A stretch of DNA of 64,000 bases from Planctomycetales bacterium (GTDB taxonomy: Bacteria; Planctomycetota; Planctomycetia; Isosphaerales; Isosphaeraceae): the NCBI GenBank assembly GCA_027449865.1, contig DAIDKV010000056.1, forward strand, positions 42,861-106,860. Direction: 5' to 3'. Below, piece by piece: positions 1 through 8,355 of the stretch. The notes beneath the pieces were generated by a model, which made no database searches, was not told the DNA's origin, and saw nothing but the letters and a program-made list of their open reading frames with translations. Numbering within the stretch: the stretch's first letter is position 1; every line of letters begins with the position of its first letter. The position numbers and the translations under genes were made by a program.

Positions 1-1612
1 CGACGCCGTAGTCGAACGATTCAATCGCCTGCTCGACGGCGGGAAGACCTCCCGGGAGTGCCTGGTATTCCATGAAAAATCGCAGATAGTAGATGAAAAC
101 GAGACCGGGCAGCAGGAACCAGCTCTGGCGCCCCGCAAAAATCAGGAATGGAAGGCTCCAGGTCAGATACCACGGATGGGGCGTGCTGCTGAGAAGCCAG
201 CCCCAGGCCAGAACCAGGCCGATTCCTCGGAGGAGAATCAACGGTTCGGGTCTACGAAGGACGCGAACGCCCCAGCCAAGGACAATCCAACCGACGATCG
301 CGCCCATCACCCCCTCGGTCAGCAGGAACGCCGGCTCCGCGTCCGGTGAACCGACGAGTCGCGACAGCGGGACCGCCAGATCCTCATCAATCGCACGTCG
401 CAAATTTCCTGGTAACACGACGAACCATCGATCGCGAACGTCCGGAATCGGCGGGCGCAAATTTTCATGAACCAGCATGAATAAGAAATCATTCTTCTGC
501 CAGCGTGCCAGAAACGTGCCGAGCCCTGTCCATGGCGAGTGCGCACGGATTTCGGATGGGCCGGCGCCCCCCACGAACGGGGCGTATCCAGCCGCGACAA
601 CCGCAAGAAAGACCGTAGCCGGGAGTAGCGATCGCAGGCCCCTGCGTGAGACGAAATAGCCCGCAATGAGTGGCAGTATCAGGACCGGATAGCCCTTCGC
701 CAGCACGGCCATGCCCAGCCAGACTGCACCGATCACGGCGCCCCGAAGCGGGCAGGGATCGTTGGTGCGCTTGCAGCCGTCAAGAAATCGCTCGACCGCG
801 AGAACCGTAAAAAAGACAGCGATCGCATCGAGATGAGCCGTATTCGCGAACTCCTTGAGGACGAGAGGGCACCAGCCGTAGGCGATCGCGAGGTCTTCCG
901 AGAGGCCAAGGCGGAGGAGGAGGCGAGCCAGGACCAGCAGCGTGCCCAGGTCGAACGAGAGGATCAGGACCTTTAAGACCAGCAGGTGAACCACGACCGG
1001 TGCCTCGGGGCGCGTCAGAAGTGCGGCCGCTCCGAAGACGAACTGAGAGGCCGGGGGATAGATCGTGGGAACCTCACGGTGGTGGATACGTCCGAAGATC
1101 ACCTGGACGGAGTCGGAGCGGCTCCGGAGTTGCCAGAGCTTGCCGAGTTCGGTGTCCAGCGATGCGTTCGGGCCATCGCGATCGATCTCGGCCGGGGCAT
1201 GGGCGAACGGATTCAGGCCGTTGAGCAGGACTCTACCGTCCCAAAGATATCGATAAAAGTCGATTTCCTGAATCGGTTGGGAGAATAGCAGTATCAGACG
1301 GAATGCGATCGCGAAGGAGAGAATCGTTGGCAAGCGTCGGCCGAAGATGGGGCCGAACCGATCGGGCTCTGTCGACGAGTGATCGCCCCGATTCCGTACC
1401 GCTACGAGGGCCCAGGCGTAGGCCACCCAGGCAAGAGAGAGCAGGGCGAGCACGGTGAGGATCGGACGATCTCGATGGCCCTCGCCATATCGAAACCGGA
1501 CGCTCAGCAACGTGACCAGCCCGTAGAGGGGGATCGAGGCGAGGCCGGCGATAACGAGCCGGCGATGGACCGGCTCGTCGCTGGACGATCGGGTCAAGGG
1601 CTCGGGCCTCAC
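1..1612 (-). CDS. GT-C (GT87/mannosyltransferase-like) integral membrane glycosyltransferase, C-terminus beyond window
   Basis: The reading frame is open from a GTG at 1612 to the window edge, so at least 537 residues. The GTG overlaps the stop of the preceding glycosyltransferase gene as GTGA, which decides the start. The protein is very hydrophobic with many predicted membrane spans. Around residues 110-130 it has a D-F-Y-R-Y-L-W-D-G-R segment followed by G-L-N-P-F, the hallmark of polyprenyl-phosphate-dependent mannosyl/glucosyl transferases of the GT-C fold. Such enzymes take a sugar from a lipid-linked donor on the outer face of the membrane. The upstream DPM1-like GT2 enzyme could make that donor, so the pair plausibly forms a lipid-linked sugar pathway. 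Sugar and acceptor cannot be told from the sequence. Confidence 0.82.
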   Translation of the reverse strand, partial: MRPEPLTRSSSDEPVHRRLVIAGLASIPLYGLVTLLSVRFRYGEGHRDRPILTVLALLSLAWVAYAWALVAVRNRGDHSSTEPDRFGPIFGRRLPTILSFAIAFRLILLFSQPIQEIDFYRYLWDGRVLLNGLNPFAHAPAEIDRDGPNASLDTELGKLWQLRSRSDSVQVIFGRIHHREVPTIYPPASQFVFGAAALLTRPEAPVVVHLLVLKVLILSFDLGTLLVLARLLLRLGLSEDLAIAYGWCPLVLKEFANTAHLDAIAVFFTVLAVERFLDGCKRTNDPCPLRGAVIGAVWLGMAVLAKGYPVLILPLIAGYFVSRRGLRSLLPATVFLAVVAAGYAPFVGGAGPSEIRAHSPWTGLGTFLARWQKNDFLFMLVHENLRPPIPDVRDRWFVVLPGNLRRAIDEDLAVPLSRLVGSPDAEPAFLLTEGVMGAIVGWIVLGWGVRVLRRPEPLILLRGIGLVLAWGWLLSSTPHPWYLTWSLPFLIFAGRQSWFLLPGLVFIYYLRFFMEYQALPGGLPAVEQAIESFDYGV

Positions 1613-2418
1613 CGGCACGGGGTCTTCTCCTTGCGGCCACGGGGTTGATGACGGCCGGAGGGGCCGGCCGATCGACTCGGTATCAAATGCAATGGCCACC
1701 CGTACCGGGCAATTGTGAGCAGAATCTTCGAGCCAGCCCGGATCGTGCCCCGGATGGTTCCGCTGATTTTGCTGGTACCGATCCGCCGACGATACGAGAC
1801 GGGGACCTCGCGGTAGCGTAACCCGTGGCGAACTGCCTTGATCTGCATCTCAATCGTCCAGCCGTAGTCGCGATCGCACATCCCGATCCGTTCGAGCGCA
1901 CTCCAACGTATGGCTCGGAAAGGTCCGAGATCGGAATAATGCGCTCCCAAGAGGTGACGCATCAGAAAGCAGGCAAGGCGGTTGCCCCAGACGCTCTGCG
2001 GAGGCATCGCGCCCCGCTCTCGAGACCCAGCCAGTCGCGACCCCAGGACCATGTCGTACCCCTCGCGAAGGATGGGCTCGACAAGGGTTGGCAACTCGTC
2101 GGGATGATCGCTGTAATCCGCGTCCAGAAATACGACAATCTCGGGAGGACCTCCCGCGCTCTCGGCAAGTTCGGCAAGACCTCGAAGACAGGCCGACCCG
2201 TAGCCTCGGCGGCGTTCCGCGACGACTTCAGCGCCCAGGGATCGGGCGATCTCCGCCGTCCGATCGGTTGATCCATTATCCACGACCACCACACGATCGA
2301 CCCAGCTCTCGGGCAGATCGCCGAGGACCCGGGCGATTGATCTCTCCTCGTTGAGCGCGGGCATCACAACGGCGATTAGCTCCGAGCGCGACGACGCTAC
2401 CTTCTGATTCGAGTTCAT
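1609..2418 (-). CDS. Family 2 glycosyltransferase (polyprenyl-phosphate sugar synthase-like)
   Basis: Cytosolic GT-A fold transferase of 269 residues. It has V-V-M-P-A-L-N-E-E at residues 17-25, D-N-G-S at 47-50 and the metal-binding D-A-D at 99-101, then a conserved G-S-R-L segment, as in dolichol/polyprenyl-phosphate mannose or glucose synthases. No C-terminal membrane segments are seen, so it is the short DPM1-like form. The ATG at 2418 overlaps the csrA stop as ATGA and has GGGAG about 9 nt upstream (minus sense). Another ATG two codons earlier lies too close to that site. Its stop overlaps the next gene's GTG, so csrA, this gene and the GT-C gene look translationally coupled. The exact sugar nucleotide used is unknown. 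Confidence 0.9.
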   Translation of the reverse strand: MNSNQKVASSRSELIAVVMPALNEERSIARVLGDLPESWVDRVVVVDNGSTDRTAEIARSLGAEVVAERRRGYGSACLRGLAELAESAGGPPEIVVFLDADYSDHPDELPTLVEPILREGYDMVLGSRLAGSRERGAMPPQSVWGNRLACFLMRHLLGAHYSDLGPFRAIRWSALERIGMCDRDYGWTIEMQIKAVRHGLRYREVPVSYRRRIGTSKISGTIRGTIRAGSKILLTIARYGWPLHLIPSRSAGPSGRHQPRGRKEKTPCR

Positions 2419-2651
2419 GTGCATGATCTCCCATCCTGGGATCGGCCACCCGCTCGGATGGACTCCTTCGATCTTCCGATCACCTGCGCATCGGGGTCGC
2501 GCGGCGAGGCCAACTCTTCGCGGAGCACCCTCACCTCGGACGGCGCCTCGATCCCGATCCGAACGATCCCGCACCGCGCTGCGAGTACGGTGACGACGAC
2601 GGACCCACCAACGAACACATGCTCGCCGATCTTGCGGCTCAAGACTAACAT
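2415..2651 (-). CDS. csrA: Carbon storage regulator CsrA/RsmA
   Basis: A 78-residue protein beginning M-L-V-L-S-R-K-I-G-E, the diagnostic start of CsrA, followed by the five-strand core with V-V-V-T-V-L, I-G-I-E-A-P and R-E-E-L. CsrA dimers bind GGA motifs in mRNA leaders and usually block or stabilise translation. The last roughly 25 residues form a basic polar tail beyond the usual 60-residue core. The start has GGGAGGG 6 nt upstream. It is the first gene of an operon with two glycosyltransferases that overlap it and each other by 4 nt. Placing csrA in a glycosylation operon suggests a role in envelope or polysaccharide expression, which is inference. Confidence 0.95.
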   Translation of the reverse strand: MLVLSRKIGEHVFVGGSVVVTVLAARCGIVRIGIEAPSEVRVLREELASPRDPDAQVIGRSKESIRAGGRSQDGRSCT

Positions 2652-2677
2652 GGAGTCCCTCCCAGGTAGGAGACCTG
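2652..2677 (-). promoter_or_regulatory. csrA translation-initiation region with hairpin and two GGA motifs
   Basis: On the minus strand a small hairpin (CAGGT / ACCTG, 5-nt loop, 2663-2677) sits directly upstream of the Shine-Dalgarno GGGAGGG (2657-2663). The Shine-Dalgarno holds two GGA cores. CsrA is known to repress its own mRNA in several bacteria by binding GGA motifs at the ribosome site, so autoregulation is plausible here but not shown. Confidence 0.4.
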
Positions 2678-2938
2678 AATCATACTCGGGACGAGACGTC
2701 GTCCCTGAGGAGGCCTGGACAATCTTCAGCGTCGAATCGATCGGCGACGGAACATCTCGGCACCTCACGATCGCAGAGTATTTTTGCGGCGCCCGCGTTC
2801 GGATTCTGTGACGAGGCTAACCATCGGATCATAGCCACGGAGCGGAAATCGGGTTGTGAGATAGGTTACAGAAAATTTTTTGGCCATAAAATCTTACTCC
2901 GTAGGATCTCTGCGATGTGCACGCAACTACTCGGCGAA

Positions 2939-3115
2939 TCACGCCGCGGTGTGCATCGCCGCGGGAATCCCGTGATAATCCAACTGCACGACGGCACCGA
3001 GCAGTGGGTGTCCTTTCTTACTGACGTGCCAACGATGGCTATGCGGCACCTTCACGATCAGTCCCCGCACATTCAGCCGCTTGAGCATTCGACCCACCGC
3101 GTGATTTCGACGCCG
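2939..3115 (-). pseudogene. Remnant of a winged-helix C-terminal domain, no start codon region
   Basis: Minus-strand codons from 3115 to the TGA at 2939-2941 encode 58 residues including R-M-L-K-R-L-N-V-R-G-L-I and K-V-P-H-S-H-R-W-H-V-S-K-K-G-H. This pattern (a helix, an R-L-x-V-x-G-L-I turn, then H-R-W/Y-x-V-S/T-x-x-G) is common at the C-terminus of winged-helix proteins scattered through bacterial genomes. There is no ribosome site, and only one internal ATG. The piece follows directly, in the same frame, after the stop codon of the 3116-3406 gene. I read it as the tail of a decayed gene. The rest of 2652-3115 holds AT-rich DNA near 2860-2900 and presumably the csrA promoter, but no other gene is visible. 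Confidence 0.5.
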
Positions 3116-3406
3116 TCACTCCTTGTCATCCTCGGTGTCACCGTACAGGGCCGATCGGATATCGGCGTTGCGAAAGCCGTGCAGCAGGTTGTCGTCGGCC
3201 TCCTCGGCTGCTCGCTTGGTTCTCTCGACCCGGGCCTCGGATTGCAGCTCGGCGAAGGCCAGGAAGTCGTAGCGGAGGATCTTGAGGACGTGGTCGACGA
3301 AGCCTTCGAGGGCCGGCCCATTGCTGATGGGGAGACAGCCCTCGACCAGTATCGCGTTGCTCGCAAGGTCTTGAACCGATCTTGCGATCGGATTTCTCGA
3401 CTTCAC
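3116..3406 (-). CDS. Small protein of unknown function
   Basis: A 96-residue protein starting at GTG 3406 with GGAGG 6 nt upstream. Residues about 15-60 read as mixed hydrophobic/acidic helices (V-Q-D-L-A-S-N-A-I-L, G-F-V-D-H-V-L-K-I-L) and the C-terminus is strongly acidic and polar. No signal peptide, membrane span or known motif is seen. It lies 40 nt downstream of the exported thioredoxin-like gene and is probably co-transcribed with it. The stop is followed in the same frame by 58 codons of a winged-helix remnant, so the annotated end could be a secondary stop in a once longer gene. Function not recognised. Confidence 0.6.
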   Translation of the reverse strand: MKSRNPIARSVQDLASNAILVEGCLPISNGPALEGFVDHVLKILRYDFLAFAELQSEARVERTKRAAEEADDNLLHGFRNADIRSALYGDTEDDKE

Positions 3407-3446
3407 GGTGACCCTCCGCTTCCTGCGGACTGCTCTCGTGAACCTC

Positions 3447-3875
3447 TCATTTCGGCGAGGGAATGGATTCTCGAAGCCAGCCGAGCAGGTCGGACGAGTC
3501 GAGATATCCGGCGCGGGTCTGTTCAACCCGACCGTCGGGACGCACGATGGCGGAGGTCGGCAGGCCCTCGACCGACAACGCTCTGAGCAAGGCCGCATTC
3601 GATGATGAGTCGGCATCGACCCGAATCGGGATTGTCCGGGCGTTCAGTTCCTGAACCACCCTCGGATCGCGAAGCGTCGTGGATTCGAGCTTTCGGCACC
3701 ATCCGCAGCCGGAAGATGTCACCACCAGGAAAATCGGACGGCTCGACCGTTGGGCCTCGACCCTGGCTGTGGCCAGGCTCGATTGCCACTGGACCTCCTC
3801 AGCATTCACATGAATCGGCCAGACGACCGCCACAAGACAGAGCGCCACAATCGACTTGACGAGATCCCCTCGCAT
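3447..3875 (-). CDS. Exported thioredoxin-like protein
   Basis: A 142-residue protein with an N-terminal signal peptide (about residues 1-25, cleavage likely after N-A) and a thioredoxin fold carrying C57-G-W-C60. A conserved cis-proline-like segment G-L-P-T-S-A follows around residue 109. The length fits a single thioredoxin domain. C-G-W-C with an S-S-G lead-in is typical of periplasmic thioredoxin_7/DUF255-like proteins that reduce or transfer disulfides. The start ATG has AAAGGG about 6 nt upstream. It lies 67 nt downstream of the three-repeat YHS-like gene, whose Cys pairs could be its partner. That link is inference from neighbourhood. Confidence 0.88.
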   Translation of the reverse strand: MRGDLVKSIVALCLVAVVWPIHVNAEEVQWQSSLATARVEAQRSSRPIFLVVTSSGCGWCRKLESTTLRDPRVVQELNARTIPIRVDADSSSNAALLRALSVEGLPTSAIVRPDGRVEQTRAGYLDSSDLLGWLRESIPSPK

Positions 3876-3942
3876 GGATCACCCTTTCCAATATCCAGAC
3901 CCTGAAACCAGGATTGATCACGAAATGATGAGATATCCGCGA

Positions 3943-4617
3943 TCAGCGCGAGGCGCTGCCTCCCTCGGACGACCTTGGGTCCGGGCCTTCCGTCACCGGA
4001 ACCGCGAACTTCTCAGGATTGGCAAGGAACATCTGACGCGTACCGGCATCGACGAAGTAGTAGCGAAGACCCTTGTAACGTGTCGCGAACTCAGGCTTTC
4101 CCGGCACCGATTCCTGCTTGGCAACCCGGCAAACCGCACACTGGCCGTCAAAGGCAAGGTCGGCGTTGACGAATGTGGAGGGAGCCTTCTGGAAGGCGAG
4201 TCGCTCCTCCTCACTGGTGAACAGGAATAGCCGTCCGTCGTGAATCAGTGCATACTCCAGCTTACCCGGCACACGCTTATGGGCTTTCACATAACTGACA
4301 ATCGAATCTCCGTTCAGCACCGTCGCAAAGCGGTCGGGGCTCGCGTCAAACATGGCTTTCTGCTCTCCGCTCGGGAACCGATAGACAAATCCATCATAGA
4401 CGCTGGTGATATCGGGACGACCGGGCATCCACGCGCTCGAACCGATCACACAGACCGGGCAATAGCCGCGGAGAGCCAGTGTGTGCGAGGCGGTCGCCTG
4501 AGGACGAGTGGGGCTCGGACTCCTCGATCCGCTCTGGGCGTGTGCGGATTCGCCGCCGCCCATCACGAACGCCGAGAAAAGTCCGGTCAACACGAGGGAC
4601 GCAAGGGAAGACTTCAT
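3943..4617 (-). CDS. Exported protein with three tandem YHS-like repeats
   Basis: A 224-residue protein with a signal peptide ending near residue 27. Three aligned units of about 50 residues cover 50-98, 101-149 and 156-204, each ending in an aromatic-rich strand and F-x-x-x-P-x-x-F, as in YHS domains. Unit 1 has C53-P-V-C56 and unit 3 has C160-A-V-C163. Unit 2 carries S-I-V-S at the same place, so only the outer units could bind metal through Cys. YHS domains are known as metal-associated modules, for example in copper resistance proteins. The ATG at 4617 has AAAGGA 7 nt upstream and is preferred to a GTG eight codons earlier. The thioredoxin-like gene follows in the same direction. Confidence 0.8.
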   Translation of the reverse strand: MKSSLASLVLTGLFSAFVMGGGESAHAQSGSRSPSPTRPQATASHTLALRGYCPVCVIGSSAWMPGRPDITSVYDGFVYRFPSGEQKAMFDASPDRFATVLNGDSIVSYVKAHKRVPGKLEYALIHDGRLFLFTSEEERLAFQKAPSTFVNADLAFDGQCAVCRVAKQESVPGKPEFATRYKGLRYYFVDAGTRQMFLANPEKFAVPVTEGPDPRSSEGGSASR

Positions 4618-4864
4618 CCAAGATTCCTTTCGTCGGATCACCAGAGAATGCTGTCGTCAAGGCAGACCAGGCTTCTTACCTGGAAGCCCAGTATCACGTC
4701 CTTCCACCGAGGACATCCGAATCATCGACGAGATTGCCAAATTGGTCTGTGAGCCATCCCACAAGTGCGTTCGATTCGAGATGGGATGATCTCGGTGGCC
4801 TGGTGTCGAGACTCGATCGCACCGTTTTTCCTGAGGTTCGATCCATAGAAGGACCTGAATTTCG

Positions 4865-6022
4865 ATGAGTTCCTCGGTGCAACTTCGCCATGTCGTTCTC
4901 TGGGGAATCGGTCACACGAATGCCCTGGTGGTGCGGGCCTGGCGCGATCACCCCATTCCGGGGAGCCGGTTGATTTGTGTCGCCGATGCGTCGATCTCAA
5001 CCTATTCCGGGATGTTGCCGGGCGTCCTCGCCGGACAGTATTCCCGTCAGGCCATGCAAATCGATCTCGACAGGCTCTCCGAATCGGCCGGAGCCGAGTT
5101 CGTACCGGGAGATCTCCGCGGTATCGATCTCGATTCGCGGGTCTTACTCTTCGAAGATCGAGAACGGATCGAATTCGACGTGCTCTCGATCGGAATCGGC
5201 TCCGTGCCGTCGCGATCGGGCGTCGTCGGCGCCGATGATGATCGAATTGTCTCCATCAAGCCAATGCTGACTTTTCTCGATCGACTTGCCATTCGTCTCA
5301 TCGAGGCCAGCAACGCCGCGCGCGTTCGAGCGGTTCGAATCACGATCGTCGGAGGTGGGGCCGGTGGTGCGGAGATTGCGTTTTGCCTTCCGGCCTTCGT
5401 GCATCGAATACTCGGCAATGTCCTGATCGAGCGAACCCTGATTCACGAGGGAGAAACGCTCGTCACAGGATCGGTGGCCTCGACCAATATTCGAGTGCAA
5501 CGCCGGCTTGAACAAACGGGCGTCACGATGGTCATGGGACGTCGAGTGACTCGCGTGGAGCCAGGACACCTGATTCTGAGCGATGGCCAGTCTGTCGAGA
5601 CGGATCTGACGATCTGGGCGACGGGGGCCGCGGCGCCTCCGATTCTCGCCCGGCTCGGGCTACCCGTCGACGAGCGAGGATTCCTTCTTACTCGGCCCAC
5701 GTTGCAGGTTGTGGCCGATCGGCCGATTTTCGTGGTGGGCGATTCCGGAACACTCATCGAATCCCCGACGCCAAAGGCCGGGGTCCATGCCGTCCGACAG
5801 GGCCCGATTCTGCGGGAGAATCTTGCTCGACTGCTCGATGGCCGGCCGTTACTCGCCTATCAGCCGCAAAAAAGCTTTCTCCGGCTGATCAATACCGGCG
5901 ATGGCCGGGCGATCGGCGAGTATCGGGGCTATACCTTCGAAGGCCGGTGGTGCTGGTCGCTCAAGGACTGGATCGATCGTCGTTTCATGGAACAGTTTTC
6001 TCTGAATCGTCCGTCTCGTTAA
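4865..6022 (+). CDS. FAD-dependent pyridine nucleotide oxidoreductase (SelD-fusion / NDH-2 type)
   Basis: A 385-residue flavoprotein with an N-terminal nucleotide fold (W-G-I-G-H-T-N-A-L-V, residues 13-22), a T-Y-S-G-M-L-P-G-V-L-A-G segment at 46-57, a second Rossmann motif (V-G-G-G-A-G-G-A-E, 162-170) and the FAD-binding V-V-G-D-S-G-T near the C-terminus. The T-Y-S-G-M-L-P-G-x-x-A-G block is characteristic of the oxidoreductase domain often fused to selenophosphate synthetase (SelD). Here it stands alone with no SelD domain. It probably passes electrons from NAD(P)H to a quinone or small acceptor. Its stop codon overlaps the stop of the convergent gene inside one TTAA. AAGGA lies 11 nt before the ATG. 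Confidence 0.85.
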   Translation: MSSSVQLRHVVLWGIGHTNALVVRAWRDHPIPGSRLICVADASISTYSGMLPGVLAGQYSRQAMQIDLDRLSESAGAEFVPGDLRGIDLDSRVLLFEDRERIEFDVLSIGIGSVPSRSGVVGADDDRIVSIKPMLTFLDRLAIRLIEASNAARVRAVRITIVGGGAGGAEIAFCLPAFVHRILGNVLIERTLIHEGETLVTGSVASTNIRVQRRLEQTGVTMVMGRRVTRVEPGHLILSDGQSVETDLTIWATGAAAPPILARLGLPVDERGFLLTRPTLQVVADRPIFVVGDSGTLIESPTPKAGVHAVRQGPILRENLARLLDGRPLLAYQPQKSFLRLINTGDGRAIGEYRGYTFEGRWCWSLKDWIDRRFMEQFSLNRPSR

Positions 6023-7566
6023 CGCGTCCACATCAACCATCGCTTGAAGAGAGTTTTCACGAAGGGTGTGAGTCGGGTTCGGTTGTAGGCGTCCGCGATT
6101 TTTTTGATGGCCTCGGCCTGGGTCGGATAGGGATGGATGGTTCGGGCCAGATCCTTCAGACCCAGGCCGCCGACCATCGCGAGTGTGATCTCGGAGATCA
6201 TCTCGCCTGCGTGCCTGCCCACGATTGTCGCACCGACGATGCGATCGGTCCCCTTTCGAACGTGGATTTTCACCAACCCGTCGGTCTCGCCGTCGAGCAC
6301 CGCACGATCGACGCCGGAAAAGTTCTGGACGAAGGTCTGAACCGGTATGCCCTGTTTGCGTGCTTCTCCCTCGTAGAGCCCGACATGAGCAATCTCTGGA
6401 TCGGTGTAAGTGCACCAGGGAATTGTGAGAGCACTGACGCGAGCCCGCCCCAGAAACAGTGCATTCTGGATCGCAATCCGGGCCATCGCGTCGGCCGCAT
6501 GAGTGAACTTGTAGCGGCTACAAACATCGCCGGCGGCAAGAATTCTGGGATTCGTCGTCCGGAGGCGCTCGTCAACCCTCAGGCCGCTCCTGTCGTAACT
6601 GACCCCTGCCTTCTCCAATCCCAGACCCTCGACGTTCGCCGCTCGACCGACTGCGACCAGAACTTCGTCCACTCGAAGCGTACTCTCCCCGCGGCCACAT
6701 TGCAGCGTGAGAACCTTTTCACTGAGCTCACGACGAACCTGTGTGATTTTGCATCCGCAATTCACGGTGATCCGATCCCGGCGAAATGCGCTCGCGACGA
6801 GCGACGCGGCCTCCGGATCCTCGTTGCCTAGGATCTGCGGTTGTCCTTCGAGGAGTGTCACCTCTGAACCGAACCGAGCGAAGGCCTGGGCGAGCTCGCA
6901 ACCGATCGCACCCGCGCCGATGACGGCCAGTCGTCGGGGCTGTTCGACCAGTGAGAAAACGGATTCATTGGTCAGGTAGCCAGCCTCTTCGAGCCCCGGA
7001 ATGGGTGGCGCGGAAGCTCTTGCACCCGTGGCGATGATCGCCTTCCGGAATCGGAGGGTCTGGCCCTCTACGTCGATGGCATCGATCCCGACGAACCGGC
7101 CGGAGCCGAGAAAGACGTCCACGCCGAGCGAGCGGAATCGCGAGGCCGAGTCGTGCGGACTGATCTCGGCTCGAATCCGACGGAGCCGCTCCATCACGTC
7201 CGCGCATTCGACACTTGACGGTCCCTGATTCCGGACGCCGAAGTTCGCTCCATCGCGGACAGCCACGGCGGCCCGCGCGGCTCGGATCAGGGCCTTCGAC
7301 GGCACACAACCGACATTCAGACAGTCGCCTCCCATCAGGTGCTTCTCGATCAGGGCGACCTTCGCACCCAGTCCCGCCGCACCCGCCGCCGCGACCAGCC
7401 CAGCCGTCCCCGCGCCGAGGACAACGAGATTGTACCGCCCAGCCGGCTCGGGATTGCACCAGTCGGGCGGGTGGACGTTCGCCAAAAGAGTGAGGTTATG
7501 TTCGTCGGTCGGCACGATCAACGGGCCGCCGCCATTTTTGAGGAGGAAGCGATGGGGTTCGCTCAA
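6019..7566 (-). CDS. Disulfide-type FAD/NAD(P) oxidoreductase (mercuric reductase-like, without Hg-binding cysteines)
   Basis: A 515-residue class-I flavoprotein disulfide reductase. FAD motif G-A-G-T-A-G-L near 51, redox-active C82-L-N-V-G-C87, NAD(P) motif I-G-A-G-A-I-G-C near 215, a second FAD contact (A-A-G-D-V), and the C-terminal dimer-domain H-P-Y-P-T-Q-A-E active-site His/Glu pair. It has no N-terminal HMA domain and no C-terminal Cys pair, so it is not a true mercuric reductase. The TTG at 7566 overlaps the stop of the TVP38 gene as TTGA, with GGGAGG 7 nt upstream, which decides the start. An N-terminal extension of about 45 residues precedes the FAD domain. Its substrate is unknown. 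Confidence 0.85.
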   Translation of the reverse strand: MSEPHRFLLKNGGGPLIVPTDEHNLTLLANVHPPDWCNPEPAGRYNLVVLGAGTAGLVAAAGAAGLGAKVALIEKHLMGGDCLNVGCVPSKALIRAARAAVAVRDGANFGVRNQGPSSVECADVMERLRRIRAEISPHDSASRFRSLGVDVFLGSGRFVGIDAIDVEGQTLRFRKAIIATGARASAPPIPGLEEAGYLTNESVFSLVEQPRRLAVIGAGAIGCELAQAFARFGSEVTLLEGQPQILGNEDPEAASLVASAFRRDRITVNCGCKITQVRRELSEKVLTLQCGRGESTLRVDEVLVAVGRAANVEGLGLEKAGVSYDRSGLRVDERLRTTNPRILAAGDVCSRYKFTHAADAMARIAIQNALFLGRARVSALTIPWCTYTDPEIAHVGLYEGEARKQGIPVQTFVQNFSGVDRAVLDGETDGLVKIHVRKGTDRIVGATIVGRHAGEMISEITLAMVGGLGLKDLARTIHPYPTQAEAIKKIADAYNRTRLTPFVKTLFKRWLMWTR

Positions 7567-8294
7567 GGGATTGCCTCCCGATTCTCGATGCGATGGTTGA
7601 TCCTGGGATCCTCTCGAATCACGCGACGAGCCAGGCGCGTGATGTAGACCGAGACCCCAAGGGTTGCCAGCAGGCCGATGACAATGAGCGTCCACTGCGC
7701 CGGGGATCGTGATCGGACGCCCGATGCGACCTCAAGGCCAGCGCGCCCCACGACACCGAGATAGACGTAGAGGACCGTTCCCGGCAGCATGGCAACCCAA
7801 CTGGTCAGCACCGAGGGCCAGAAACCGATTCGTGTTAAACCGTAGAGGTAGTTCTGAAGGATGAAGGGTACGGCGGGGGAGAGTCGGAGCAGTGCGACGA
7901 TCCTCCACCCTCCCTCGCCGATCGCCCGGTCGATGGCCTCGAACCTCGGATCACGGCGAGCCCAGCGCGCGACGGCGTCGCGCGCCAGATACCGGGCGAT
8001 CAGGAAAGCGAGCGCTGCGCCGGCGGTGGAGCCGATCGAGACCGTGATCGTCCCCACCAGGGGCCCGAAGAGGGCGCCCGCGGCCAGAGTCAGTGCCGAG
8101 CCCGGTATCATCGCGACCACGGCCGCGGCGTAGATCAGGGCGAAGACAAGTGGTCCCCAGACGCCCAGGCTCTGAATCCAGTTGGAGAGGCCCTCCACCA
8201 GATGCGAGATGGGGAGCCGTCGGGTGACCGCGAACAGGATCAGTGCGAGCGCGGCCGCCGCGATCGCGCTGAGGACCGAAGCCCGCCTTGACAT
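7563..8294 (-). CDS. TVP38/TMEM64 (VTT/DedA-like) membrane protein
   Basis: A 243-residue integral membrane protein. An N-terminal span (residues 7-24) is followed by the VTT domain with F-A-L-I-Y-A-A-A-V-V, P-G-S-A-L-T-L-A-A-G-A-L-F-G, a G-S-T-x-G-A-A-L-A-F segment, R-L-S-P-A-V-P-F and a C-terminal span near 205-225. VTT proteins are known as lipid scramblase or transporter-like reentrant-loop proteins. In bacteria they are often encoded next to, or fused with, the same kind of FAD oxidoreductase that overlaps this gene, which supports a shared redox/membrane role. The start has AGGAG about 10 nt upstream. The DUF547 gene lies immediately upstream in the same direction. Confidence 0.9.
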   Translation of the reverse strand: MSRRASVLSAIAAAALALILFAVTRRLPISHLVEGLSNWIQSLGVWGPLVFALIYAAAVVAMIPGSALTLAAGALFGPLVGTITVSIGSTAGAALAFLIARYLARDAVARWARRDPRFEAIDRAIGEGGWRIVALLRLSPAVPFILQNYLYGLTRIGFWPSVLTSWVAMLPGTVLYVYLGVVGRAGLEVASGVRSRSPAQWTLIVIGLLATLGVSVYITRLARRVIREDPRINHRIENREAIP

Positions 8295-8355
8295 GATCCT
8301 TCACTCCTGCTGGATCGTTGAGGTCGCTCTCCTCCAGGATCGTTTCTGGATTCTG

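Noticed and set aside
6019..7566. True mercuric reductase
   Set aside because: There is no N-terminal HMA domain and no C-terminal Cys pair, and no merR/merT/merP genes are near. Only the general disulfide-reductase fold is supported.
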